Positions 54,770 to 63,857 of a DNA stretch of 64,000 nt are shown piece after piece; the stretch's first letter is position 1, and each line of letters starts with the position of its first letter. The DNA is from Deltaproteobacteria bacterium. GTDB taxonomy: Bacteria > Myxococcota_A > UBA9160 > UBA4427. A program made the translations under genes and the position numbers. The notes beneath the pieces are model-generated. The model was not told where the DNA came from. It ran no database searches and worked only from the letters and a program-made list of their open reading frames with translations. Where the stretch lies: contig JAJDAO010000083.1 of NCBI GenBank assembly GCA_029261835.1, positions 51,380 through 115,379 of the forward strand, given 5' to 3'.

Positions 54770-56164
54770 CTATTCCCGTTCACGCCGCCGAATCACCGTC
54801 ATGCGCTCGAGCGTCATTTCACGAATGGAGTGGCCGATGCCGCCGAGTCCCAGCCCGGATTGACGATGCCCACCGAAGGGCATCCAGTCGACACGAAAGG
54901 CGGTGTGGTCGTTGACCATCACGGCCATGCCGTTGAGGCGCCGAGAGACATCGAGCGCCAGGTCGAGGTCGCGGGTGAAGATCGATGCCTGGAAGAACGT
55001 ATCGGGTGCGTTGGCTCGGCGAATCGCATCGTCGAGATCGCTGTAGCGATACAGAGCCACGACCGGCCCGAAGATCTCGGCGCTGGACAAGCGGGCGTCG
55101 CCCGGCGGCTCTTCGACGATCGTCGGCGCGTAGCAGGTGCGCGAGATGCGCTCTCCGCCGCAGAGCAAGCTTCCTCCGCCCTCGACGGCCTCTCGGACCC
55201 AGCTTTCAACGCGCTCGACTTCGCGGGCCAGGATCAACGGGCCAACGTCCGTGGACGGGTCGAGAGGATCGCCGACTGTCAGCGCGACAGTGCCCGCGAC
55301 GAGCTTCTTCTTGAGCTCATCGAAGATCTCCTCGTGGGCGTATATCCGCTGGACGGACACGCAGACTTGACCGGCGTGATAGAAGCCGCCCTTGACCAAG
55401 AGGGGCACCGCGTCGTCGATGTCCGCGTCGCGATGCACGATCGCCGGTGCGACGCCTCCGTGCTCCAGAGCGCAGCCCGTACCTGGCGCGAGCTTTGAGC
55501 GCAGCATCCAACCCACCGGCGCCGACCCGATGAAGGTGAGAAACGAAACACGGGAATCACTGACGAGTTTTGCGGTGACGTCGTTGTCGCAGATCAACAT
55601 CTGACACCAATCAGGCGGCAAACCGGCCTCGTGCAAGAGATTGACGATGGCTTCGCAAGAGATCGGCGTGGTGAGCGCCGGTTTGACGAGAACCGGACAC
55701 CCGGCCGCCACCGCCGTGATCACTTGGTGGATGATCAAGTTGAAGGGATGATTGAAGGCGCTGATCGCCAACACCACACCCCGCGGCTCGCGATAGGTGT
55801 ATGCCGCGCGGCCGGCAGACGCCGGCGTCATGTCCATGCGCACTTCTTCGCCCCGTAGCTGCCAGAGCTCGTGGATCGCGGTCTTGATGCCTTCGACGCC
55901 TCGCTTGATCTCCAGCAAGGAATCCACCAGAGGCTTGCCCCCCTCCTCTGCGGCCTGCTTGGCGAGCTCGTCGGCTCGTTCGGTGATCGCGCCGGCCAAG
56001 CGCTCCAAGATCGCCACCCGAAGGTGGCCCGGGATCCACTGCTCGCGGTCTTGGTAGCAAGCATGGGCTCGCGCAAGCGCCTTCATGGCGCTCGCATCAT
56101 CGATCAGCGCATACGACTCGAGTCGCGTCTCAGCGTACGCGCTCAGTACTTCCAGGTCGCTCAT
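54770..56164 (-). CDS. NAD(P)-dependent aldehyde dehydrogenase
   Basis: 464 residues from ATG 56164, with a GAGAGGAC site upstream. ALDH layout: SAFNHPFNLIIHQV, GCPVLVKPA, FIGSAPVGW, general base Glu234 in CALEHGGVAPAIV (EHGG instead of the common ELGG), nucleophile Cys268 in GFYHAGQVCVSVQR, and the C-terminal EIFGPVVALY and MPFGGHRQSGLG. It oxidises an aldehyde to the acid. It lies 43 bases downstream of the ThDP enzyme and is probably its partner. Confidence 0.88.
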   Translation of the reverse strand: MSDLEVLSAYAETRLESYALIDDASAMKALARAHACYQDREQWIPGHLRVAILERLAGAITERADELAKQAAEEGGKPLVDSLLEIKRGVEGIKTAIHELWQLRGEEVRMDMTPASAGRAAYTYREPRGVVLAISAFNHPFNLIIHQVITAVAAGCPVLVKPALTTPISCEAIVNLLHEAGLPPDWCQMLICDNDVTAKLVSDSRVSFLTFIGSAPVGWMLRSKLAPGTGCALEHGGVAPAIVHRDADIDDAVPLLVKGGFYHAGQVCVSVQRIYAHEEIFDELKKKLVAGTVALTVGDPLDPSTDVGPLILAREVERVESWVREAVEGGGSLLCGGERISRTCYAPTIVEEPPGDARLSSAEIFGPVVALYRYSDLDDAIRRANAPDTFFQASIFTRDLDLALDVSRRLNGMAVMVNDHTAFRVDWMPFGGHRQSGLGLGGIGHSIREMTLERMTVIRRRERE

Positions 56165-56207
56165 CGTCCTCTCCCTGCAGGCGCGAAGGCGCATCGGGGG
56201 ATGCCGT

Positions 56208-57851
56208 TCATAGGACGCACGTCTTGTTCCGCAGCTGTTCGAAGAAGACCGCTTCGTTCTCGGAGTAGTCCACGGGTACCTCGATCAACTGGACACCTCC
56301 CTGCTGAAAGCAACGCTCGAGCGTCGCGGTGAGTTCGCCGGTTGCAGTGATTCGCGTGCCCTTGGCGCCGTAGCTCTCCGCGTAGCGCACGAAATCCGGA
56401 TTCCCGAACTCGAGCCCGAAGTTCTCGAATCCAGCGCCGGCCTGCTTCCACTTGATCATGCCGTAGCCATCGTCTCGCAAGACGATCACGACCAGATCCA
56501 GCCCAAGGCGAACCGCCGTCTCCAGCTCCTGCGAGTTCATCATGAAACCGCCGTCACCGCAGATGGCGACGACATCGCGCTCTGGAAGCGCGATCTTTGC
56601 GCCGATGGCGCCGGGCAGGCCGGCCCCCATGGTGGCGAGCGCGTTGTCGAGAAGCATGGTGTTCGGCTCGTGGGCACGGTAGTTCCGTGCGAACCAGATC
56701 TTGTACATGCCGTTGTCGAGGGAGAGGATTCCGTCGCTCGGCATGGCCTGGCGAATATCGTAGACAATGCGCTGCGGCACGTTGGGAAAGAGCTGAGAAT
56801 CTGACTTCTCGCCGTACACCTGTCTCTCGATCTCGGCGCGCACGCGGCCGAAATACGCGTTGTCCCAACCGTCGGATGGCTCTACCAGCCGCGCCAACTC
56901 GTTGACGTTGGCCGCAATGCATCCGATCACCTCGTGGTGCGGAAAATAGACGTCGTCCATCTGAGCGGGGTCGAAAGCGAGATGGATCACCGTGGGGCCA
57001 TTCTCATGCATCAAGAATGGTGGCTTCTCCGACACGTCGTGGCCGACGAGCATGATCACGTCCGCGCGATCGATGGCGCAATGAAGGTAGTCGTCGTTCG
57101 ACAGCGCGGCAGTGCCCAGGCAATGTGGATGACGCTCGTCGACCACGCCCTTACCCATTTGCGTAGCAAAGAAATACATGCCGCTCTGCTCGACGAAGCT
57201 GCGAATGGCGGGAAAGGTCTGTCGTCGGTTGGCCCCTGAAGCAATCGCGAGCAGTGGTCGCTTGGCCTTCTCGAGCAGATCGGCCGCGCGCGCGAGGGCC
57301 GCTTGACTCGCACCCGGTGGCGCGACGACCGTCCGGTCGAAGGGCGCGCGATCCACATTCTCGGCGGCGATGTCTTCGGGGAGCTCGAGGTGCACCGGGC
57401 CCGGCTTTTCGCTCTCGGCGATGCGGAAGCATTCGCGCACCAGGTGCGCGACGTTGTTCCCATCGACGATCTGCCGGGCGAACTTGGTGATCGGCTCCAT
57501 CATTCGCACGACATCGATGATCTGGAAACGTCCCTGTTTGCTCTTCCTGATCGGCTTCTGGCCGGTGATGAAGAGTACGGGCATGCCGCCGAGCAGGGCA
57601 TAGGACGCGCTGGTGGTGAAGTTCGTGGCGCCAGGGCCCAGCGTCGAGAGGCAAACCCCTGTACGGCCGGTGAGTCGGCCGTAAGCGGCGGCCATGAACC
57701 CAGCGGCCTGCTCGTGGCGGGTCAGGACCAGCTTGATCGATGACTCCCTGAGCGAGTCCAGCAGATCGAGATTCTCCTCGCCAGGAATGCCGAAGATGTG
57801 CTCGACGCCTTCGCTCTCGAGCGCTCTGACGAGCAGATCACTTGTGCGCAT
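56208..57851 (-). CDS. Thiamine-diphosphate enzyme, acetolactate synthase large-subunit-like
   Basis: 547 residues. The catalytic Glu is in FGIPGEENLDLLDSL (about residues 20-34), followed by RHEQAAGFMAAAYGRLTG and STLGPGATN; the ThDP/Mg motif is AICGDGGFMMNSQELETAVR with IVLRDDGYGMIKWKQ. It resembles IlvB-like ThDP enzymes, but the pairing with an aldehyde dehydrogenase and the absence of a small regulatory subunit suggest a catabolic decarboxylase or carboligase instead of branched-chain amino acid synthesis. Which reaction it runs is open. Confidence 0.85.
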   Translation of the reverse strand: MRTSDLLVRALESEGVEHIFGIPGEENLDLLDSLRESSIKLVLTRHEQAAGFMAAAYGRLTGRTGVCLSTLGPGATNFTTSASYALLGGMPVLFITGQKPIRKSKQGRFQIIDVVRMMEPITKFARQIVDGNNVAHLVRECFRIAESEKPGPVHLELPEDIAAENVDRAPFDRTVVAPPGASQAALARAADLLEKAKRPLLAIASGANRRQTFPAIRSFVEQSGMYFFATQMGKGVVDERHPHCLGTAALSNDDYLHCAIDRADVIMLVGHDVSEKPPFLMHENGPTVIHLAFDPAQMDDVYFPHHEVIGCIAANVNELARLVEPSDGWDNAYFGRVRAEIERQVYGEKSDSQLFPNVPQRIVYDIRQAMPSDGILSLDNGMYKIWFARNYRAHEPNTMLLDNALATMGAGLPGAIGAKIALPERDVVAICGDGGFMMNSQELETAVRLGLDLVVIVLRDDGYGMIKWKQAGAGFENFGLEFGNPDFVRYAESYGAKGTRITATGELTATLERCFQQGGVQLIEVPVDYSENEAVFFEQLRNKTCVL

Positions 57852-58163
57852 GATCGGTCCTCCGGCAGCGGGTCACTGGCTCACGAGCAGGCACCGAACG
57901 CCGGCAGGACGCAAACCGCGTGCAATCGGGCTCGGTGTAGGTACGGCGGGTGTTCTCCTCGGTTACACGATTGCTGGCGGACTCTACAGTAGGGCAGCCT
58001 TGCGACACCTGCGTGGAAAGAGCCGGTAACGATGGGGTGATCAGGTCACCGCGGCGACGTACAGGCTGATTCTTTCGCCGATCTTGCCGTACCATGAGTG
58101 GCCAATCGGGCGTAAGGGAAAAGGAAAGGGAGAAGGGCCCGTGAATCTCGGGGTGTATCGATC
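57852..58163. other. Divergent intergenic region
   Basis: 312 bases between the divergent ThDP enzyme and nucleotide-translocase-like genes, expected to hold both promoters. No gene, RNA or clear operator was recognised. A GGGG lies about 10 bases before ATG 58164. Confidence 0.35.
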
Positions 58164-60950
58164 ATGAGGACGCGCAGCCAGGAAAACGCGCTGCGGCTCG
58201 GAGCCTTCGTCACGCTGTTCGGCGTGCTCTTCAGCCACGCCCTTCTGGAGACAGCGCGCGACGCCCTCTTCCTGGCGAACCTGCCCGCAGAGCGCCTCCC
58301 GTGGGTCTATCTCATCATCGCCGGCCTGGCTCTGGGCCTGGCCATGACACGCGGCTCCCGGACGGCGAATTCGAGCCACCGGGTGCGGCTGATCGCCACC
58401 CAGCTCGCCGCTGTCTGCGGCACGCTCGGCTTCTGGTGGCTCATACCGGGCGACACCTCACTGGTCTACTACGCCCTCTACGTCTGGTCCGGTCTGATTT
58501 CGAGTCTCCTCGTCGTAGCGTTCTGGCTCACTCTCGGTGACTTCTTCACGATCACCCAAGGCAAACGCCTCTATGCCTCGATCGCCACGGGGGGGGCGCT
58601 GGGGGCACTTGCCGGCTTCGGACTCGCCGCTGTCGTCGCCCGCTACTTCGATCCCGATCTGCTACTGCTGATCAGCGCCTGCGGGTTCGGCCTCAGTGCA
58701 CTGGCGCCCGCCTTCCTGCTTCGCGCACCCGCCGAGCCCTCCGATCGCCTGCAGCTCCGCGAACCCCGAGGCCACCAGGACAGCGATCCGTTGAAGATGC
58801 TCGAGTGCATCGCGGACGTGAAGAGCCACGCGTACGCGCGTCGCGTGGGCCTGCTCGTGATCCTCGCGACGCTGACCGTCACGGCGACCGACTTCCTCTT
58901 CAAGAGCGTGCTCTCCGACGCTGTCCCCGCGGAGCAGCTCGCGACCTGGTTCGCCAGCATCTATCTCGCACTCAATGCGGGCTCGCTGCTGATGCTTCTC
59001 TTCGTGGTCACACCCCTGATCCGGCGGCTCAGCGTGCACCGGGCGTTGGTCATTCTGCCCGGGCTAATGGCCGCCGGCGCGGCGTTACTGGTGCTGGGCG
59101 GCACACTGCTGCCCATCCTGATGCTAAAGGCGGCGGACGGCACGCTTCGTTTCTCGCTGCAGAAGACGGCGACGGAGCTCCTCTATCTCCCGATGCCCCC
59201 GCACTTGCGCAGCTCGGTCAAGAGCTTCATCGACATCATGGGACAGCACGGCTCGAAGGCGATCGCGTCGGTGGCGATCCTGCTGCTGGTTCCGCTCGAG
59301 TCCCACATCCTCTGGATTGGGATCGGTGTGCTCTTGCTCGCTCTGGCGTGGGGCCACGTGGCGTTTCACATCAGGGAGTCCTACCTCGACATCTTCCGCC
59401 GGTCGCTCAGCGAAGGCTCCATCGAAACGCGTATCGAAATCCCCGAGCTCGATCTCGCTTCACTCGAGACCCTCATTCGAGCCCTCAGCCACCCGGAGGA
59501 CCGGCACGTGCTCGCGGCCCTGGACCTGCTTGTGGCCAAGCACCGAGTCGATCTCATCCCCAGTCTCATCCTCTATCACCCCTCCACGGTCGTGGTATCA
59601 CGAGCCCTCGATCTCTTCGCCACCGCCGGGCGCCGCGACTTCCTGATGCTCACCGATCGCATGCTGGAGCACGAGGACCCCGAGGTTCGCGCTGCGACGG
59701 TTCGCGCTCTCTGGGCCACCGAGCCGAGCCGCGAGCAGCTCGAGGCACTCGTGGATTCCAACTGCGCCTGCGTCAAGATCAGCAGCATCACGGGACTCAT
59801 GGTGCATGGCTGGCTGGATCGGGAGACGGCCGAGGCTGGCCTGCGAGCCGCTCTCGACTACCCGAGCCCGGAGCCTCGCATGGCGCTCGCACACGCGATC
59901 AAGCTTCACCACCTCGAGGCCTTCCGCGGGCCGCTGTTGGCGCTCTGCCGCGACTCCGATGCCGCGGTCCGCAGCGAAGCCGTGCGCGCGATTCGCGCGA
60001 GCGGAGATGCCTACTACACGTCCCACCTGATCTCGCTGCTAAACGATCGAACCATCCGAGAGGAGATCCGCCGAGCGCTCCAGGAACGCGGTGACGACTC
60101 ACTCGAGTGTCTCGAGCAGGCGCTGGCCGATGCCGACACACCGCTGTCGGTTCTGCTCCACATACCTCGAACCATCTCGCACTTCGGAAACAAGCGCGCC
60201 AGCGAGATCCTGCTTCGCTACCTCAATGAAACACCGAGCGGGATGGTCCGCTACAAGATTCTGCGTGGTCTGGGCTCTCTGCTGACGGCGTCGACCACGC
60301 AAGAAGTCGATCTGACGCCGGTGCGGGAGGCGGTGGAGCACACACTCTCGAGAACGCTGCGACTGCTGCACTGGCAAGCGTGTCTCCAGCAGGGCTTCGC
60401 CGAAGACTCGAGTCGCGAGACCTGTGGCAGCAGGCTGCTGCTCGAACTACTGGCGGACAAGGAGAGGCTCGCGGTCCAGCGCATATTCCGTCTGCTCTAC
60501 CTACTGCATCCGGAGGAGAACTTCCGGCGCATCTGGTTGGGCCTCCAGAGCTTGAGCCCGAGCAGCCGGGCGAGCAGCCTCGAGCTGCTCGACAACCTGC
60601 TGCCCCCGAACGTCGGGCGCGCCGTGCTGGCGCTGGTGGATCGCGCCTCGCCGCGGGAGCGCCTCATCTCGGCCCGCAGCGAGCTGGCCCAGCAGAACCT
60701 CGAATACGCCGCGCTACTTGGCGAGTTGATCGACGACGCCAGCACCGGCCTGTGCGGACTGGCGATGTACCACGTTGCGGAGCTGGGTCTCGCGCTTCCG
60801 AGCCAGGTCGTCCCGACCATTGACCCGGCACGCGAGGGCGCACTGGCGCGGCTGCACGCCCACGCGCTGGCTTTGCTCGAGCGGCTGCCCGAGGCCGAAT
60901 CGACATCGGCGGCGCGGGATGTCGGCGAGGAACTCGCTGCCAATGCCTGA
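58164..60950 (+). CDS. ATP/ADP-translocase-like membrane protein with C-terminal HEAT-type repeats
   Basis: 928 residues. The first about 410 residues form about 11-12 membrane helices of the MFS/nucleotide-transporter type (for example ARDALFLANLPAERLPWVYL and GKRLYASIATGGALGALAGF), matching Npt1/Tlc-like proteins. The remaining about 500 residues are a soluble alpha-solenoid with HEAT-like helix pairs (DPEVRAATVRALWA, DAAVRSEAVRAIRASGD). The next gene starts inside its end (8-base overlap) and encodes a double cyclic-nucleotide-binding protein, so the pair probably works together. The transported substrate is not proven. Confidence 0.82.
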   Translation: MRTRSQENALRLGAFVTLFGVLFSHALLETARDALFLANLPAERLPWVYLIIAGLALGLAMTRGSRTANSSHRVRLIATQLAAVCGTLGFWWLIPGDTSLVYYALYVWSGLISSLLVVAFWLTLGDFFTITQGKRLYASIATGGALGALAGFGLAAVVARYFDPDLLLLISACGFGLSALAPAFLLRAPAEPSDRLQLREPRGHQDSDPLKMLECIADVKSHAYARRVGLLVILATLTVTATDFLFKSVLSDAVPAEQLATWFASIYLALNAGSLLMLLFVVTPLIRRLSVHRALVILPGLMAAGAALLVLGGTLLPILMLKAADGTLRFSLQKTATELLYLPMPPHLRSSVKSFIDIMGQHGSKAIASVAILLLVPLESHILWIGIGVLLLALAWGHVAFHIRESYLDIFRRSLSEGSIETRIEIPELDLASLETLIRALSHPEDRHVLAALDLLVAKHRVDLIPSLILYHPSTVVVSRALDLFATAGRRDFLMLTDRMLEHEDPEVRAATVRALWATEPSREQLEALVDSNCACVKISSITGLMVHGWLDRETAEAGLRAALDYPSPEPRMALAHAIKLHHLEAFRGPLLALCRDSDAAVRSEAVRAIRASGDAYYTSHLISLLNDRTIREEIRRALQERGDDSLECLEQALADADTPLSVLLHIPRTISHFGNKRASEILLRYLNETPSGMVRYKILRGLGSLLTASTTQEVDLTPVREAVEHTLSRTLRLLHWQACLQQGFAEDSSRETCGSRLLLELLADKERLAVQRIFRLLYLLHPEENFRRIWLGLQSLSPSSRASSLELLDNLLPPNVGRAVLALVDRASPRERLISARSELAQQNLEYAALLGELIDDASTGLCGLAMYHVAELGLALPSQVVPTIDPAREGALARLHAHALALLERLPEAESTSAARDVGEELAANA

Positions 60951-61893
60951 GCTGCCTCTCGTCTCGCCTCTCGATCGCGTGCTCTTCTTGCGCGCCCATC
61001 CCTACTTCCGCAGACTCGACGCCCCGCTACTGGCCGTGCTGGCGAGCCACACCGTTGAACGACATTTCCGACACGGCGAGGTGCTCATTCCAGAAGGCGA
61101 ACCCAATCGCTTCTTCTACATACTGGGTGAGGGGCGTGTGCGCACGACCGAGACGGGTCGCGCATTCTTCGATGTATCGGCGCCGGGTGGAGTGGGGATG
61201 CTGCACACCATTGCGCGTCGGTCGCGCGAGACCGGCGCCATTGCGCTCAGCGACGGGCTGGCCCTCGAGATCGAGATCGAGAGCTACCTGCAGATCGTCG
61301 AGGATCACTTCCCCATGGTGCTCTTGCACGCGAACGTCACCAGTCGACTGGCCGCCGAGGCCGAGCGGGCAATCGGTCTGTGTCCCGGGTGCTCCGAGCG
61401 GCCAAGAGTTGCTGTCAGCGAAGTCGTGGAATCACTCGATCTCGTAGAGTGCCTTGCGCGGGTACGCCGCACGGAGCTCTTTGCCCGGGCCAACCTGGCC
61501 CTCCTCATCGAGCTCTATCGCGGTCACCCCGAGCGACGCCTGCAAGCGGGTGAGCAGCTGTGGCAGGCCGGTGAGCCCGCCGATTCGTTCGGTCTGGTCG
61601 CCGAAGGCGTAATCGAACTCGAGGACCAGACCGCCAACGGGCGTGGCTACTGCGCCCCGGGAGATCTGATCGGCCTCGGCGATCTGTTCACGGAGTGGCC
61701 TCGCGTGTGGGGAGCCAGAGCCAAGACGGACGCACTGATCCTCTGTGTCGAGCGATCGCGCTACATCGATGTACTCGAGGATCACTTCGACCACGCGCTC
61801 GATCTTCTGGCGCAGCTCGCCAGTCGTTACCTGGACTTGCGCGCGCGCGTGTCAGAGAGCGGAGGGAGCATCCAGCCGGAGGATGGCGCCTGA
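60943..61893 (+). CDS. Protein with two cyclic-nucleotide-binding-like domains
   Basis: 316 residues from ATG 60943, overlapping the upstream stop by 8 bases. Two cNMP-type beta barrels: residues about 20-130 (RHFRHGEVLIPEGEPNRFFY, GEGRVRTTETG) and about 185-300 (RLQAGEQLWQAGEPADSFGL, APGDLIGLGDLF). The canonical GE(x)RAA phosphate-binding cassette is not obvious in either, so cyclic nucleotide binding is doubtful. No DNA-binding domain. It probably modulates the translocase-HEAT protein with which it is coupled. Confidence 0.8.
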   Translation: MPELPLVSPLDRVLFLRAHPYFRRLDAPLLAVLASHTVERHFRHGEVLIPEGEPNRFFYILGEGRVRTTETGRAFFDVSAPGGVGMLHTIARRSRETGAIALSDGLALEIEIESYLQIVEDHFPMVLLHANVTSRLAAEAERAIGLCPGCSERPRVAVSEVVESLDLVECLARVRRTELFARANLALLIELYRGHPERRLQAGEQLWQAGEPADSFGLVAEGVIELEDQTANGRGYCAPGDLIGLGDLFTEWPRVWGARAKTDALILCVERSRYIDVLEDHFDHALDLLAQLASRYLDLRARVSESGGSIQPEDGA

Positions 61894-61933
61894 TCGCCAA
61901 CGCAGCGATCCCCGGTCACCTGTCGGTCTCCGG

Positions 61934-62695
61934 TCAGAAGGAGAGCTGGATCGCGCCACCGCCCGGCCGGACCACGAATCGCCAGCCGCCTGCTCGCGTG
62001 GCCCGACCGGTAACGAACCGGCTGCGATAGAGCTCGACGTCTCGAATGCCGCGCCAAGGCATGCTGAAGGCCATCACCTCTCCCACGACGATGCCGATCC
62101 CCACCGACACCGCGGCGTCGGTGAGGTCGCCGAAGGCCAGCACAACGCCGCCGCCGGCGAGGTTGATGCCGACATTGCTCGCGTGACTCAGCCAATGGAG
62201 GCGACTGTGTGCGCGTTCTTCCACAGCGGCCAGAACGACCTCCGCCTCGACCAGTCGCGCAAGCCGCTGCGCCGGAGTCGCGCCGGGCATTGCCAGAATC
62301 GCCGTCGAGCCCAAGCGACCCGGGTGTGGAGCGAGCACGAGTCGCGTAGTGCCCCCTACGGCCTTGACGGCGCTCACGATCGCGCTCGCTCGAGCGCCGG
62401 CGTCATCGGCGATGCCCGCCTGTACGGCACCGATCGCGATCCCGAGTCCATAGCCGGCCGAAAAGCCGTACTGCCACATTTCGGCGAAGAGCTCGCCGTC
62501 GTCCAGGCACTCCATGATGAAGGCGAGACGACGCCGAACTTCGTCATCGCCCAGACTGGAGAGATCACCGCTGATGCTGCCGCTAGGAGCCGCGCTCGCT
62601 CTCTGCTCGGCCGTTGCAGTGGTCTGGCACAGTGCGAGTATCAAGCCAATGACGAGACAGCTTCGCAACGCAGTGCCTCGACGCCTCCAATCCAC
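61934..62695 (-). CDS. Exported protein of unknown function
   Basis: 253 residues from GTG 62695, chosen because GGAGG lies 9 bases upstream and because the ATG at 62755 would leave only 9 bases to the divergent gene. Signal peptide LVIGLILALCQTTATA. The mature part has hydrophobic Gly/Ala-rich stretches (GYGLGIAIGAVQAGIA, LAGGGVVLAFGDLTDAAVSV) that could insert in a membrane. Not a family I recognise. Confidence 0.65.
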   Translation of the reverse strand: MDWRRRGTALRSCLVIGLILALCQTTATAEQRASAAPSGSISGDLSSLGDDEVRRRLAFIMECLDDGELFAEMWQYGFSAGYGLGIAIGAVQAGIADDAGARASAIVSAVKAVGGTTRLVLAPHPGRLGSTAILAMPGATPAQRLARLVEAEVVLAAVEERAHSRLHWLSHASNVGINLAGGGVVLAFGDLTDAAVSVGIGIVVGEVMAFSMPWRGIRDVELYRSRFVTGRATRAGGWRFVVRPGGGAIQLSF

Positions 62696-62764
62696 GCCGC
62701 GAGACCTCCACCGCTCGACTCCATTTGTTGCCGACTCAAAGGCTTGGCCTACCATCGCGCCGCA

Positions 62765-63802
62765 ATGAATACCAGATCGTTTGCATCGCTGAAATTCTTT
62801 TGCGCCGTCTGGGCTCTGGCAGCGCTCTTCAGCGTCCTCACGGCGTGTACGTCTTCACGACCCCAGCTCGAGTTCGCTGAGGCGGCCAGAACGCAATTCG
62901 ACGACGCCTTCCCCAACTGGCCCGTTTCCCCCCATCGTGCGGCGTCACTGCTGAGAAGCGCTCGGATCGAGATGCGATCCGAGCGCCGCACCGCCAAGGG
63001 CGTCTCCGGCGCGAGCCGCGTAAGCGTCGTCTTCCCCGAGCACGGCGTCGAGGTCACACTCAAGTGGAAGAGCATGCCAGCGAGCCTGGACGGGATCAAC
63101 AACTCACCGCGTCGGGAGATCGCTTCCTACCGGGTCCAGCCACTCTTTCTCGACCCGGAGGACTTCGTCGTGCCACCTTCGGTGGCGCGCTGTCTGGCAC
63201 CCGAGGAATTCGCCCAGCCCGACCTCCATCGCAAACCCACACGGGAGAACACCGGCTGTGAGCTGGGTATCTTCTCCCTCTGGCTCGAGGATGTAGAGAT
63301 CCCCGAGCTGCTCTATGACGAGGCGCGATTCGTCTCTGACCCGGTCTACGCACGCTATCTAGCCAACTTCAATATCCTGACCTACCTGATCAGGCACCGG
63401 GACGGACGCCGCGGGAACTTCCTCGTCGCCCGCGACGACTCGAGACGGATCGTCTTCGCGATCGACAATGGCATCAGCTTCAGCGGCTTCGTCTACAACT
63501 GGTTCATCGACAATTGGGACGACCTGAAGGTTCCCGCCCTGCCGCGAGACTCGGTCGCGCGACTGCGAGACACAACGGCGGCTGATCTTCAGGCGCTCGG
63601 CGTGGTGGTCCAGTTCGAACGCGATGACGACGCCATGCTGCGCGTGGTTGTGCCCGGGGCCAACTTCGATCCGAATGAGGGCGTGCGTATACGCGACGGG
63701 ACGATCCAGCTCGGCCTGACGGCCGACGAGATCGCGGGCATTGCCGAGCGGATCGAGCGCCTGCTCGGTGCGGTCGATACCGGCGAGATCCCCGTCTTCT
63801 GA
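62765..63802 (+). CDS. Secreted lipoprotein with kinase-like catalytic motifs
   Basis: 345 residues from ATG 62765. Lipobox LFSVLTAC (Cys28). The mature chain carries the order of catalytic elements of protein/lipid-kinase folds: Lys100 in VEVTLKWK (ATP Lys), Glu118 in PRREIASYRVQPL (helix-C Glu), an HRD-type loop HRDGRRGN (His211-Arg-Asp213, Asn218 five residues after the Asp) and IDNG at 233-236 for the metal-binding Asp234. These spacings are those of HRDxxxxN...DFG, and of FAM20 or PI3/4-kinase-like enzymes. If active it would phosphorylate something in the periplasm or on the surface. No close family was recognised, so activity is inferred. Confidence 0.75.
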   Translation: MNTRSFASLKFFCAVWALAALFSVLTACTSSRPQLEFAEAARTQFDDAFPNWPVSPHRAASLLRSARIEMRSERRTAKGVSGASRVSVVFPEHGVEVTLKWKSMPASLDGINNSPRREIASYRVQPLFLDPEDFVVPPSVARCLAPEEFAQPDLHRKPTRENTGCELGIFSLWLEDVEIPELLYDEARFVSDPVYARYLANFNILTYLIRHRDGRRGNFLVARDDSRRIVFAIDNGISFSGFVYNWFIDNWDDLKVPALPRDSVARLRDTTAADLQALGVVVQFERDDDAMLRVVVPGANFDPNEGVRIRDGTIQLGLTADEIAGIAERIERLLGAVDTGEIPVF

Positions 63803-63857
63803 GCCCGCGACCGTGAAACGACCGAGCCCGCGGAACGAGCGTGCGCAGTGATTCCCG

